Shown here piece by piece: positions 16,433 to 25,986 of a stretch of DNA of 64,000 bases. How positions within the stretch are numbered: the first letter of the stretch is position 1; every line of letters starts with the position of its first letter. Origin of the DNA: Mesobacillus foraminis (GTDB taxonomy: Bacteria; Bacillota; Bacilli; Bacillales; Cytobacillaceae); assembly GCF_004340465.1 (NCBI RefSeq), contig NZ_SLVV01000013.1, forward strand, positions 62,001-126,000, written 5' to 3'. A program made the position numbers and the translations under genes. Under the pieces are notes generated by a model. It had not been told where the DNA came from. It was given only the letters and a program-made list of their open reading frames with translations, and searched no databases.

Positions 16433-19165
16433 CTATACAGTAGCTGTTGTTTCCTTTATAAACAAGTCCTTAGTTTCCATCGAAATAAGTCGATCCAAAA
16501 CTTGTGTTGCAATGGGATGAGTTCCATAATTCTCTTTCAGCTTCCAAGTAGTCAAGGTGATGGTCCCTTTTCCGCATCTTTGTACAATTAAAGAACCACC
16601 AACCTGGCCGACCCACCCTTGAAAGTATCCTGAAATCACTCTAGAGGATCGGGCGATACCAGGACTCCCAAACATATTGATGCTACGGCGGCTTCCAGGT
16701 TTTTTGTAGTCACTGAATGGGACAACGTAGTCCGGGATTAGTAGGTCGACCTCCCACCCCATTTCTGGATGTAAAGGGATCCCAGGAAAATGATTAGGAT
16801 TAACGAAATTAAAGGAAGAGGCACGAGGCCAACTTTCCCCTTCAGGAAGTTCCCTGAAAGTGTAATGTCCTTTGTTCTCAATTCGATCTCCTTCTTCGGC
16901 GAGAAAGACAACTTTTCCCCCTTTATGAACGAAATTTAGAATCTCTTCGTCCAGGGTGTCGGTAATAACTGTTAGATTCTCGTCTAAATAATCGATTGTT
17001 TCATAACCGTTTAAGTCTAGTTCCGTTAATATCTGTTTATTCAGAGCGTAAACGGAAATCTCCCCTTTACTTCGCTTGATTCTTGGCGTAATGGTCATCT
17101 CCTCTTTATTTGTAGCAAGAGTTTGGCCGCCTGTTGTTTTTAGGAGCAGCTCTAACTGATGGAAGCCCGGCAAGGTCACCTCCGGAACTTGAAAGGAAAT
17201 AGGATCGTTAAGTCTGGTGATGGCTTCTCCTGATGAATTTACGGGTATGCTTCCGCTAAGTTGTGTGCCTGTAATGGACCATTCAACCGCCCCTTCAAAA
17301 GGTCTTAAATGGTCATTACATACGATAATATCCAAGTCCACCATTTCCCCTGACCATACATTGTTGGCCATTTTATCTATCAAAACTGTGATGGGACCGT
17401 TAAAATCGATCAGTCGCTCGAATCCTTCCTTTGGATTTCTCAGGTAATCAAGCCACCCATTGGTCTCCCACTCAATATCTGTAAATTCTGTTACTACATA
17501 TCCCGCAATACTTGGTCGCTTCCTCATTTCCTCAATGACCGATTTAACAGCCCGAAACATTCGGTTTTGAGATGCAACCGCTAAATTTTCAAATGAACCA
17601 AAGGTTTCATCCAATTGATATTTTGTGAAGTTTTCAAGATAGGTGGTCGGCTTTTTGTAGTCCTCCTGATGGGACTCTTCCCCCTGATTAATGAACCACC
17701 ATGGCACTCCTTCGTAATGTTCCTTTAGCTTTTCGACACTAGGTAGTCCCCAAACGCCAAACTCAGAAACAATGATTGGTTCCCCCTTAGATTCATATCC
17801 ATCAACAAAGTTTTTATCTGGGTCACCGATTACGAACTCATCCAGGTCTTTTTTCCATGATATCAACTGATCCGGACATACAAAATACCTATGATGATCA
17901 TTTATGTCGGTTTTAACATGAGTCCAACCCGAATTGTCACAAATCAGCCTTGTAGGATCCAGCATTTTGATAGAATCATACATTTCCTCCACATGCTTCT
18001 GCTTGACCGGGTCATTGGCCAGATCCCATTCCAACCCCCATTCTTCATTATAGATAGACCAGATGATAATGGAAGGATGATTGAAATCCCTTTTTATCAT
18101 AGCGGTTAATTCGTCCGTAAACCTCTTGGTTGCCTGTGGGGTGAACTTTACATAGTTAGGCGGTTCAGCCCAAATCAGGATTCCCATCCTATCGGCCCAA
18201 TATAAATACCGTGGGATTTCCACTTTAATATGTTTTCTCAGCATGTTGAAGCCCATTTGTTTGGCAAGCCTGATTTCTTTTTGAATGTATTCATCAGATG
18301 GTGCCACGTATATAGTATCAGGATAAAACGCCTGATCTAGTGCACCTCGGATGTAGACCGGTTTGTTGTTTAATGTGATCCTGCCATCCTCAAAAGAGAT
18401 CTTTCTCATCCCAAATGTACAAGTCATTGAGTCTTCCCCAATTGCTACTTCCAGATCATACAAGTGTGGATTCTCTAATTCCCACAGGACAGGATTAGGA
18501 ATATTTAATATGTACTCGATATCGTTTGAAGTTAGGAATTCCTTTTGGGATATTACCGCCAAGTCAGTAGAAAGATGATTACAAACTGTAAATAGTGCCT
18601 CAGCGTTTCTGGATAACTTACCATTTACCTTCAACTTTACCTTTAATTGCTCTTTATCAGGATCCGGTATGACCTTAACACTTTCAATAAATGTATCAGG
18701 TCTTCTTTCTATACCAACACTTTGCCATATCCCGCTTACTCTTGTGTACCAGCTTCCCTGCTTACCGATCGGAATCTCGGCATTATCTTCAGGATCAAAA
18801 ACTCTTACAGTCAATACATTCTCTTCATCCTGAAGCAGGACCTTTGAAATATCGAATTCAAAGGGGGTAAACCCGCCTTCGTGTTCACCAATATACTGTC
18901 CATTGAGCCAAACTTTTGTGTGATAATCAACCGCCTGAAATTGGAGAAAGATCCTCCCTTCGGTTTCCTTGAAAGGGAACCTTTTCTCATACCACGCAGC
19001 TCCATTATAGGTAACAAGCTCCTCTCCATCCCTTTGCCATATATGGGGTACCTTCACCTCGTATCCCCCCGGTACCCCTTCTACATGCCAGTCCCGCCAT
19101 TCGCCTTCATCCTTTTTGTCCGGTCTAAAGGTCCAAACACCATCTAAACTTAACGTTTTTCTCAT
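16433..19165 (-). CDS. GH2-family glycoside hydrolase
   Basis: 910 aa. The sugar-binding jelly roll is at ~1-180 (LDGVWTFRPD, YEKRFPF, VWLNGQYIGEHEGGFTPFEFD). The Ig-like domain follows, then the TIM barrel (MGFNMLRKHIKVEIPRYLYW). The acid/base Glu is in WSIYNEEWG and the nucleophile in PIIVSEFGVWG. A C-terminal extension (~630-910) contains further beta domains. No signal peptide, so it acts in the cytoplasm on an imported oligosaccharide. GH2 covers beta-galactosidase, beta-glucuronidase, beta-mannosidase and alpha-L-arabinosidase activities; the sequence does not settle which. It is last in an operon behind a complete sugar importer. Confidence 0.88.
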   Translation of the reverse strand: MRKTLSLDGVWTFRPDKKDEGEWRDWHVEGVPGGYEVKVPHIWQRDGEELVTYNGAAWYEKRFPFKETEGRIFLQFQAVDYHTKVWLNGQYIGEHEGGFTPFEFDISKVLLQDEENVLTVRVFDPEDNAEIPIGKQGSWYTRVSGIWQSVGIERRPDTFIESVKVIPDPDKEQLKVKLKVNGKLSRNAEALFTVCNHLSTDLAVISQKEFLTSNDIEYILNIPNPVLWELENPHLYDLEVAIGEDSMTCTFGMRKISFEDGRITLNNKPVYIRGALDQAFYPDTIYVAPSDEYIQKEIRLAKQMGFNMLRKHIKVEIPRYLYWADRMGILIWAEPPNYVKFTPQATKRFTDELTAMIKRDFNHPSIIIWSIYNEEWGLEWDLANDPVKQKHVEEMYDSIKMLDPTRLICDNSGWTHVKTDINDHHRYFVCPDQLISWKKDLDEFVIGDPDKNFVDGYESKGEPIIVSEFGVWGLPSVEKLKEHYEGVPWWFINQGEESHQEDYKKPTTYLENFTKYQLDETFGSFENLAVASQNRMFRAVKSVIEEMRKRPSIAGYVVTEFTDIEWETNGWLDYLRNPKEGFERLIDFNGPITVLIDKMANNVWSGEMVDLDIIVCNDHLRPFEGAVEWSITGTQLSGSIPVNSSGEAITRLNDPISFQVPEVTLPGFHQLELLLKTTGGQTLATNKEEMTITPRIKRSKGEISVYALNKQILTELDLNGYETIDYLDENLTVITDTLDEEILNFVHKGGKVVFLAEEGDRIENKGHYTFRELPEGESWPRASSFNFVNPNHFPGIPLHPEMGWEVDLLIPDYVVPFSDYKKPGSRRSINMFGSPGIARSSRVISGYFQGWVGQVGGSLIVQRCGKGTITLTTWKLKENYGTHPIATQVLDRLISMETKDLFIKETTATV

Positions 19166-19186
19166 CTCTTCTCCTCCTCGTGGATA

Positions 19187-20020
19187 TTATTTAATTCCTG
19201 TCATTGCAATACCTTTAATGATGTGTTTTTGGAACAGGATAAACACAATTAATGCTGGTAGACTTGCCAGCATATTTGCAGCCATTGGAATAGTAAGTTC
19301 CGCTGCATATCCGCTCTGGAAGAGCGGTATACCGATAGGCAAGGTCATCATTTTTTCATCGCTAATCGCGAGGAATGGCCATAAAAAGTTATTCCAGGAA
19401 CTAATAAATGTAAAAATACCAAGGGCGGCCATAGAAGAACGGGAAAGAGGCAAGAAAATGCTCCACCAAATTCTAAGCTTATTCGCACCATCCATTTCAG
19501 CTGCTTCCACAAGCTCCTTCGGAATAGAATCATAGAATTGTTTTAAGATCAACACCCCAAGAGGTGCAGCAACACTTGGAAAAATGATCGAACTGTAGCT
19601 GTTAACAAGCCCGCTGTCGACCATCATCAAGAATAATGGAATGATCGTAGCCTCAGTCGGAACCATTAGCCCGGCAATGATTATTCCAAAAACGAGCTTA
19701 TTTCCTTTGAAAGGGATCGTTGACAAGACGTATGCCGCCATAGAAGTTAACAGCAAGGTTAAAGCGGTCGTCACGACAGCTATATATACACTATTCCAGG
19801 TCCATCTCCAAATCGATGCGTTTTCGGAGACATACTGATAGTTGTCCATGGTAAAAGGAGGTTTAATCAGTTCTGTCAGTATAGTCACCGGACTCCCATC
19901 CGGTTTTATCGCTGTAATCACCATCCAAAGCATAGGAATCAGCCAGATTATCACAAAGGAATAACTGAAAATATAAAGGAGTGTTCTTCCTGGCTTAATT
20001 CTTGACTTGAGTATTTCCAT
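19187..20020 (-). CDS. Sugar ABC transporter permease (MalG/CUT1 type)
   Basis: 277 aa with six membrane helices. The EAA loop reads EAAEMDGANKLRIWWSIFLP, the contact site for the shared ATPase. Start behind AGGAGG. It lies 21 bp upstream of GH2 and 15 bp after the partner permease. No ATPase gene is in the operon, so an MsmX-type shared ATPase is expected, as is usual for CUT1 importers in bacilli. Confidence 0.92.
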   Translation of the reverse strand: MEILKSRIKPGRTLLYIFSYSFVIIWLIPMLWMVITAIKPDGSPVTILTELIKPPFTMDNYQYVSENASIWRWTWNSVYIAVVTTALTLLLTSMAAYVLSTIPFKGNKLVFGIIIAGLMVPTEATIIPLFLMMVDSGLVNSYSSIIFPSVAAPLGVLILKQFYDSIPKELVEAAEMDGANKLRIWWSIFLPLSRSSMAALGIFTFISSWNNFLWPFLAISDEKMMTLPIGIPLFQSGYAAELTIPMAANMLASLPALIVFILFQKHIIKGIAMTGIK

Positions 20021-20035
20021 TAGGCATCCCCTCCT

Positions 20036-20986
20036 CTAATCTTTCTTTGACATAAATTTAAACTGTACGATTGCAAATAGGATCATAACCAAAAACAGCA
20101 CATAAGACATGGCCGATGCCACACCCATTTCATTGCTTCTGAACCCTGTTTCGTAGATATACTGAACAAGGGTTCTAGTCGAGGTGCCAGGACCACCGTT
20201 AGTCATGAGGTAGGATTGTCCGAATAACTTGAATGAAGCAATCGATTGGAGGACGACAACTAACAAAATAACACCTTTTAGTAAAGGGAGTGTGATGAAT
20301 CTGAAACAGTGCCAGCTGTTAGCTCCATCAATACGTGCTGCTTCGTAATAATCATCCGGGATTTCCTGTAATCCGGCTAAGAACAGAACCATATTGAATC
20401 CCACTGTCCACCATATGGTTGCTAGAAGTATTGATAACCACGCAAGGTTTTCACTATCAAGCCAGAAAATTTCTGTGGTTATCCCTATAGATTTAAGCAC
20501 AGCATTCATGAGACCGGTATAAGGCTGGAGGACGAATACCCAGATACTACTGATGACAGAGATTGATAGAATATGAGGAAGAAAGAATGCCGATCTTAAA
20601 AATCCTGTACCCTTAAGTTTGGCGTTTACGATTAATGCCAATAAGATTCCTGTTATTACGAGTGTTGGTGTGGAGATAACAACGAAATAAACTGTATTGC
20701 TCAAGGCTTCCCAGAAAAAACTATCTTGAAAAATACTTTTGTAGTTACCGAAACCTACAAACGTCCTCTCATTCCCAATGGACCACTCGTATAGGCTGAT
20801 GATAAAGCCTTTTACAATGGGGTATAACATAAACCATGAATAAAACAATAAATATGGCGATAAAAACAGCCAGGCAAACAGGTTAAGCGATAATTTCTTC
20901 TTGTTTGACAACAAACCTATAACTTTATTCGCTTTCCTTTTTTTTTGTTGTTTTTTGTTTTCGTTGACTATCGATACTGGTTCCAC
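20036..20986 (-). CDS. Sugar ABC transporter permease (MalF/CUT1 type)
   Basis: About 316 aa with a long basic N-terminus (KKQQKKRKANK) and six helices. EAA motif YEAARIDGANSWHCFRFITLP. The frame opens at 21007 (TTG), but AGGAGG lies 7 nt before the GTG at 20984-20986, which is the better start. Partner of the MalG-type permease downstream. Confidence 0.92.
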   Translation of the reverse strand: MEPVSIVNENKKQQKKRKANKVIGLLSNKKKLSLNLFAWLFLSPYLLFYSWFMLYPIVKGFIISLYEWSIGNERTFVGFGNYKSIFQDSFFWEALSNTVYFVVISTPTLVITGILLALIVNAKLKGTGFLRSAFFLPHILSISVISSIWVFVLQPYTGLMNAVLKSIGITTEIFWLDSENLAWLSILLATIWWTVGFNMVLFLAGLQEIPDDYYEAARIDGANSWHCFRFITLPLLKGVILLVVVLQSIASFKLFGQSYLMTNGGPGTSTRTLVQYIYETGFRSNEMGVASAMSYVLFLVMILFAIVQFKFMSKKD

Positions 20987-21072
20987 ACTTTTACCTCCTT
21001 CTTTCAAAATCGGAATGAATCATACCCATTTTACAAAGGGGGCCCCTGGGAAGGGGCGACCCTCTAATCTTA

Positions 21073-22365
21073 TTATTTAGATAGCAACTGATTAACTTCC
21101 TTTTCGGCTTTGGTCATCACTTCGTCAACCGAAGCCTGTCCATTCATCACTAAATCAAAGTTTGCACGCAAGGCATCACCTATTGGCATTAACTTTTCGG
21201 AGCTAGGCATGAAATTAACATCGTCGATAACTCCTACATAATCCTTTCGATACGGCTGCTCAGTAAATTCCGTTGATTCAATAACTTCAGGTTTACTTGG
21301 AACGTGCCCAGCTTTTGACCACATGGCACCGTTTTGGGCAAGCCAGTTTGCGAAAGTGACAGCAGCCTTCTGCTTTTCGTCATTTACCTCCTTCTGGACT
21401 GGCAATACGATCGTATGGGAATCTCCCCAGGTAGCTTTTTGATCATAAAGCTGCGGGATGGTGGTCACTCCAAATTCAAGAGACTTGTTCTTTTCATATG
21501 TCCCGGTAGACCAGACTCCATTGAAATTAACGGCAGCTTTTCCGGCAGCAAAAATCTCTCCACCATTTTTCACATTTTTAGGCCAAAGTTTATCCTCGTG
21601 TACCAAATCTGAAATAAACTGTAATGCTTCCTTACCCTCATCATTGTTAAAGGCTGCTTTTTTTCCATCCTCACTTAGAAGCTCACCGTCCATTTGGCTG
21701 TATAGTGCCCACCACATCCAAAATGGGTTATTACCATTTGAAGTCCCAACGAAAGGCATTATATCCTTCGGTGCTTTTTTCTGTACTTGTTTCAGAAAAT
21801 CTATGAAACCCTCTGCTCCAGGCTCAATCTTGGGGTTACCATCGCTGTCTAATAAACCGGCATCCCCAAGAATCTTCTTGTTGTAAAACATGACCATTGC
21901 GTGTGTATCAAGTGGAATGGCCATATGTTTATCGTTGAATACAGTGGCGTTTAAGATGTTCTCATTGAAAGATTCCCACTTGACCCCAGCTTCCTCTGCG
22001 ATAGGGTCGAGTTCGTAAACCATATCTGAAGGAACAATCTCCCCTAGATATGAAGTGTGTGCCACCGCCACATCAGGGGCTTGCTTTGATACAACGGCCG
22101 TGCGCAGCTTCGTATAGTATTCTTCCCATTTCAAATTCAACATCTCAACATGGATATCTGAATTTGTTTTATTGAATTCCTGAACCATGGCTTTCATGTA
22201 ATCGCCGTCACCCCCACTAAAGGGAACCCAATATTTTAGCTCAATTTCGTTGTTACCGCTTTCATTTTGACCTTCACTTGAGCTTGCGGATTCTGAATTA
22301 CTGCAACCTGTGAAGATTGATAATGTTAAAAGCATGACGCAAACCAATAAATAAACCTTTTTCAT
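21073..22365 (-). CDS. Sugar ABC transporter substrate-binding lipoprotein
   Basis: 430 aa. Lipoprotein signal with the lipobox SIFTGC (Cys at 21), then a Ser/Asn/Glu linker and a family-1 solute-binding fold (VQEFNKTNSDIHVEM, PDVAVAHTSYLG, GKAAVNFNGVWSTG, FANWLAQNG). First gene of the importer operon, behind a large inverted repeat that probably controls it. Ligand unknown, likely the GH2 substrate. Confidence 0.92.
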   Translation of the reverse strand: MKKVYLLVCVMLLTLSIFTGCSNSESASSSEGQNESGNNEIELKYWVPFSGGDGDYMKAMVQEFNKTNSDIHVEMLNLKWEEYYTKLRTAVVSKQAPDVAVAHTSYLGEIVPSDMVYELDPIAEEAGVKWESFNENILNATVFNDKHMAIPLDTHAMVMFYNKKILGDAGLLDSDGNPKIEPGAEGFIDFLKQVQKKAPKDIMPFVGTSNGNNPFWMWWALYSQMDGELLSEDGKKAAFNNDEGKEALQFISDLVHEDKLWPKNVKNGGEIFAAGKAAVNFNGVWSTGTYEKNKSLEFGVTTIPQLYDQKATWGDSHTIVLPVQKEVNDEKQKAAVTFANWLAQNGAMWSKAGHVPSKPEVIESTEFTEQPYRKDYVGVIDDVNFMPSSEKLMPIGDALRANFDLVMNGQASVDEVMTKAEKEVNQLLSK

Positions 22366-22423
22366 TGCATTTCCCCCTTACTTAGTTTTAATTTTCTGAA
22401 TTTTAATATAACACGGTTTTATT

Positions 22424-22451
22424 TTCTATTACAACCTTTATTGTAATAGAA
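22424..22451. promoter_or_regulatory. Inverted repeat TTCTATTACA-N8-TGTAATAGAA, likely ArsR-type operator
   Basis: Perfect 10-bp arms sit 58 bp upstream of the binding-protein start. On the minus strand, TTGTAA in the repeat can serve as -35 with TATATT 18 bp on as -10, so binding would compete with polymerase. The regulator gene is just upstream. I saw no second copy near the regulator's own start. Confidence 0.6.
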
Positions 22452-22538
22452 GGTAAAAAAATTTTAATAGTTGATACAAGGTTCATATTCTGGAAAACAA
22501 GAAAATGCTGTTGACATTGTCTACAGCACATAAGAAAA

Positions 22539-23456
22539 CTATATTTTCGATGAATGAAAGATTTTCAAAAGTATCCCTTGTTCATGGTTACCAAAACGGT
22601 GTCCAAAGAGGTTCATTCCACCCGAATTTAAAGCATCTTTCTTGACGCCAAACTTTATTGAGATATAGGGCTTTGAGTGTAGGGACAACTCCATCAATGT
22701 TACATCTGATAGCCTAACTCCGTCGACAAAGGATCCCTTCTTGTTAATTGTCCATGTTTTTAGAAGACCAAATTGCGTATTTTCAGTAAGCCACCATTCA
22801 GGAGTAAAGTTTCCTCGTTCACCCCCGAAATCACCAGGGCACGTCCACGTTCCTATTTCGATACCATTAACCCAAACTGTGATATCTGAAGGCCAGTCAA
22901 ACTTATGATAAGGAGCCTCGGAGCATAACTCCGCCATGATTTCTATTTGGTCACACTTTGAATCATCTGGAACCCTGTTTGGGAACCTATATTCAATAAA
23001 CCCACTCCGAAACCAAATTAACTCAGCATTTTTTCGGTCCGTTTCATAAAAAGTTCTGGGATCATCTAGCACCCCCAAAAAGTCTGTATCGCTGACTAAT
23101 CCGCAGGTTGGCTCTACCTCACAATCTGTATACTCGCCAATTGGCATATCAATGGAAATCACATTCTCCTCACTATGTGTCTCCTTCCTAAGTTTAATGA
23201 TTATCTGATCATATCTCTTTGAGCTCACTTTCTGCATCCCTCGGCCTGGTACCTGCTCAGTTGATATTAGGCCTGCATCCTCCAGCTTTTTTATATTTAC
23301 CGCTGTAGTAGAAAAAGGCAGGTCCATCATTTCGGCTAAATCATTGACATTTAACGGACCCGAAGTAAGGATCTCTAGTATGTTCATCCTATGCTCATTT
23401 GACAGCGCCTTGCATATTACAATGGCTTCCTCTAAGGTTAATTGTAAGGTCCTCAT
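22539..23456 (-). CDS. ArsR-family regulator with large C-terminal beta-rich domain
   Basis: About 305 aa. Residues 1-90 are an ArsR winged helix (CKALSNEHRMNILEIL, FSTTAVNIKKLEDAGLIS). Classical ArsR proteins stop near 110 residues. Here a ~200-residue segment follows, rich in aromatic residues and strands (FEYRF-like, WPSDITVWVNGIEIGTWTC, GGERGNFTPEWWL), reminiscent of a jelly-roll or sugar-binding module. The Cys metal ligands of ArsR are absent, so an organic effector is likely. The ATG at 23454-23456 follows AAAGGGAG. It precedes the importer-GH2 operon in the same direction and probably senses the imported saccharide. Confidence 0.8.
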   Translation of the reverse strand: MRTLQLTLEEAIVICKALSNEHRMNILEILTSGPLNVNDLAEMMDLPFSTTAVNIKKLEDAGLISTEQVPGRGMQKVSSKRYDQIIIKLRKETHSEENVISIDMPIGEYTDCEVEPTCGLVSDTDFLGVLDDPRTFYETDRKNAELIWFRSGFIEYRFPNRVPDDSKCDQIEIMAELCSEAPYHKFDWPSDITVWVNGIEIGTWTCPGDFGGERGNFTPEWWLTENTQFGLLKTWTINKKGSFVDGVRLSDVTLMELSLHSKPYISIKFGVKKDALNSGGMNLFGHRFGNHEQGILLKIFHSSKI

Positions 23457-23756
23457 AAATAAACTCCCTTTAAACTCCATTTGAAAATTATATTATCATA
23501 AAGACTGAAACTTCACATTTTTCTTTTATGGAATAACTATCATTACCTACTACTTAAATCAAAATTGAAGGTCATTATACTACGAGTGAAAACATATCAC
23601 TTAAAGGCTGTTCCAAAAAATAATAAATATTATCAACTATATTCATATTAACAATAACATAAATATTAGTAATATAATCGTCACAACGCTAGTGATAATT
23701 TATTGTGATAAGCTCAATTATCATGAGCTTTAATATAAAGTGCCCCATGCAAAAAA

Positions 23757-23779
23757 GACTACCAAAAGATCTGGCAGCC
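23757..23779 (-). terminator. Terminator of the amidase-TauE operon
   Basis: GACTACC / GGCAGCC stem (two wobble pairs) with TTTTTT on the minus strand, 40 bp after the TauE stop. A degenerate copy exists at about 15196-15223. The rest of 23457-23756 is AT-rich and shows no gene. Confidence 0.6.
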
Positions 23780-23815
23780 TTTCTTTTCCCCATTCACTGA
23801 GGCCTAGTAAGTTAT

Positions 23816-24556
23816 TTAAAGAAAATTAATTAATAGCAAGATGGCGCTTGTAATTGGTGTAAGAACCATTCCATATCGCAAGACGGCTCGCGGTAGTTTT
23901 CTGGTTAACTTCGCTCCCAGGTATGTACCAATGATTGTTCCTGAAGCAACTTTTAAGAATAGTGCCCCTCCCAAGTAGCCATTTTGAATGAAGCCAAAGG
24001 AAGCGAATAAGGCAATTGGCAGAATCACAAGCATGGTCGTTCCCACTGCAATCCTAATCGGGAAATGAAGCCATTTAATCAGGGACAATTGGATAAAAGG
24101 GGCAGCACCTATTCCACAAATCCCGGATATTAATCCATTCCCCATTCCAACGGCCATATATTTCATTGTTTTCAGCTCGGATTCCTGGTTTTGTTCTTCC
24201 AAGTTTAAATTCGTCCTCAGCCAAAGTAGCAGTCCGGATAAAGCTAAGCCTCCCACAGTGAAAAACATTAACACATTTGAATCGATAAACGGAGTCAACT
24301 GGGTGCCAAGATAAGCGCCAATCCCTCCAAAAAACCCTACTTTTAAGCCTTGCTTTAAATTTAAGTTTCCTTCCCGAAAATGACTCCAGCTTCCCGTCAA
24401 TGTACTTAAACACATAACGGCCATTGCGGTCCCTAAAGCCGTATGGATTGGTACGTGAAAAATCGTAACAAGAATGGCAATGATAAATCCGGAACCCCCA
24501 GCTCCAATAAATCCTAACACGACCCCAAGGAAAAGCATTGTAATGGTAATACTCAT
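23816..24556 (-). CDS. TauE/SafE-family membrane permease
   Basis: About 246 aa with 7-8 hydrophobic helices. The family glycine-rich repeats are present twice (GFIGAGGSGFIIAIL and GLISGICGIGAAPFIQL). TauE/SafE proteins move sulfite, sulfoacetate or other organic anions, usually outward. The frame opens at a TTG inside the amidase, but the ATG at 24554-24556, 2 nt after the amidase stop, is the likely start by termination-reinitiation. Co-transcription with amide hydrolases suggests export of an acid product or uptake of an anion. Confidence 0.88.
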   Translation of the reverse strand: MSITITMLFLGVVLGFIGAGGSGFIIAILVTIFHVPIHTALGTAMAVMCLSTLTGSWSHFREGNLNLKQGLKVGFFGGIGAYLGTQLTPFIDSNVLMFFTVGGLALSGLLLWLRTNLNLEEQNQESELKTMKYMAVGMGNGLISGICGIGAAPFIQLSLIKWLHFPIRIAVGTTMLVILPIALFASFGFIQNGYLGGALFLKVASGTIIGTYLGAKLTRKLPRAVLRYGMVLTPITSAILLLINFL

Positions 24557-24558
24557 TT

Positions 24559-25923
24559 TTATTTGAGTATCTCGGGTATATTTAAATGCCAATCTGTTTG
24601 TTTTTGAAACAGATATCCGGCATCAATGAGTTTTTGTTCCTCCAATGGCGCCGCTATTAGCTGGATGGCCATAGGAAGATTGCTATTTTTTGTGTAACCA
24701 GCAGGGAGTGTCAGGGTGGGAACACCTGCATTTGTAAAAGGAAGATTAAAAGCCGGTGAACCCGTTGCTAAAATTCCCTCTGGGGCAGGGGTTGGTGTTG
24801 CCGCTGTCAATAAGAGATCCACCTGTTTGAACAGATCACTTACCTCTTGCCGGAATACAGTTCGAATTCTCTGTGCCTTTAAATAGTCATTTGCTTTGAT
24901 CTGAAGTCCGTCCCGAATGAACTCTTGGAGGAAAAAGCCAAATCGGGAGGCATCCTTCAAAAACTCCTCTTCATGAAAATGGGCAACTTCAGATTTCATT
25001 ACGATATGGTGTGCGGCATTGGCAGCCTCTAAACTATCTGGGAGACGGATGTAAGTGATAGTAAAGCCCATTCTCTCAAACTCTCGAATTGCCTCCTCCA
25101 TTGTCCTTTTTACCTCAGCATCTGTATCTTGGAAATAGTCATCGATGACAACACCGACTGTATATCCTCGTTGCTCCTGGATACGAAGATTTTGCTTTGG
25201 TAATGTCCATGTAGCTGAGTCGTCAGGATCTGGTCCGGAAATCTCATTGTATACAAGAACCGTATCTTCAACGGTACGAGTAAAAGCACCAATGTGATCC
25301 AGGCTCCAACTGGCTGGGATGACACCCGCCTTGCTGATTCTTCCATATGTTGCTTTTAGAACGGTTAATCCATTGTAGGCAGCAGGTCTGGATAAGGAGC
25401 CCGCCGTCTGGGTTCCTAATGAAAGCATGGCCATCCCTCCTGCAACAGCGGCAGCGGATCCAGAGCTTGAACCACCTGGCGTATGATTTAGGTTCCAAGG
25501 GTTCCTCGTTTCTGGAGGTCCCCCCCAGTTCGCAAATTCAGTTGTAGTGGTCTTCCCAAGCAGGATTGCTCCTGAATTTTGTAGTTTTTCAATGACTTTG
25601 GCATTCCGGTCAGGAATGAATCCTTTATTAACAAGGGATCCGCCTTCAGTAGGGATCCCCTTTGTATACATAATGTCCTTCGCTCCATATGGAATGGCAA
25701 ATAACGGTGGCAGTTCATCAGGGTCCTTCATCTTCATTTCAAGTGCCTTTGCCCGTTCTACCGCCTGCGCCTTCTCCACTCTTACCCATGCTTTTACTTG
25801 GGGGTCAACTTTATCAATTTGATCGATGAACAAGGAAACCAATTCTGTGGGGGAAATCTGTTTTTCTCGTAATAACCGATGAGAATCTGCAATGGTTAAG
25901 GTAGATGTAGAGGTTTTAATCAA
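24559..25923 (-). CDS. Amidase-signature family hydrolase
   Basis: 454 aa. Catalytic triad Ser-cisSer-Lys: Lys in IPYGAKDIMYTKG (about residue 80), GGSSSGSAAAVAGGMAML, and the nucleophile region GTQTAGSLSRPAAYNG (usually GTDTGGSIRxPA). Such enzymes split amides, carbamates or ureas; GatA is the best known but is normally encoded with gatB/C, absent here. TTG start behind AAAGGAG. It lies between a nitrilase-family hydrolase and TauE. Confidence 0.9.
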   Translation of the reverse strand: MIKTSTSTLTIADSHRLLREKQISPTELVSLFIDQIDKVDPQVKAWVRVEKAQAVERAKALEMKMKDPDELPPLFAIPYGAKDIMYTKGIPTEGGSLVNKGFIPDRNAKVIEKLQNSGAILLGKTTTTEFANWGGPPETRNPWNLNHTPGGSSSGSAAAVAGGMAMLSLGTQTAGSLSRPAAYNGLTVLKATYGRISKAGVIPASWSLDHIGAFTRTVEDTVLVYNEISGPDPDDSATWTLPKQNLRIQEQRGYTVGVVIDDYFQDTDAEVKRTMEEAIREFERMGFTITYIRLPDSLEAANAAHHIVMKSEVAHFHEEEFLKDASRFGFFLQEFIRDGLQIKANDYLKAQRIRTVFRQEVSDLFKQVDLLLTAATPTPAPEGILATGSPAFNLPFTNAGVPTLTLPAGYTKNSNLPMAIQLIAAPLEEQKLIDAGYLFQKQTDWHLNIPEILK

Positions 25924-25986
25924 TGGTCAAAACTCCTTTCGGTCCAAAAAGCGGCTCCGTTTCTTTTGTAATCTTATATCCTCTAA

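Noticed and set aside
19116-19535. 139-codon plus-strand ORF opposite the MalG-type permease
   Set aside because: Shadow of transmembrane codons.
21458-21886. 142-codon plus-strand ORF opposite the substrate-binding gene
   Set aside because: Shadow frame with no family signal.
24557-24592. TTG at 24592 as the TauE start
   Set aside because: Would overlap the amidase by 34 bp without a ribosome site; ATG at 24554-24556 begins at the first membrane helix.
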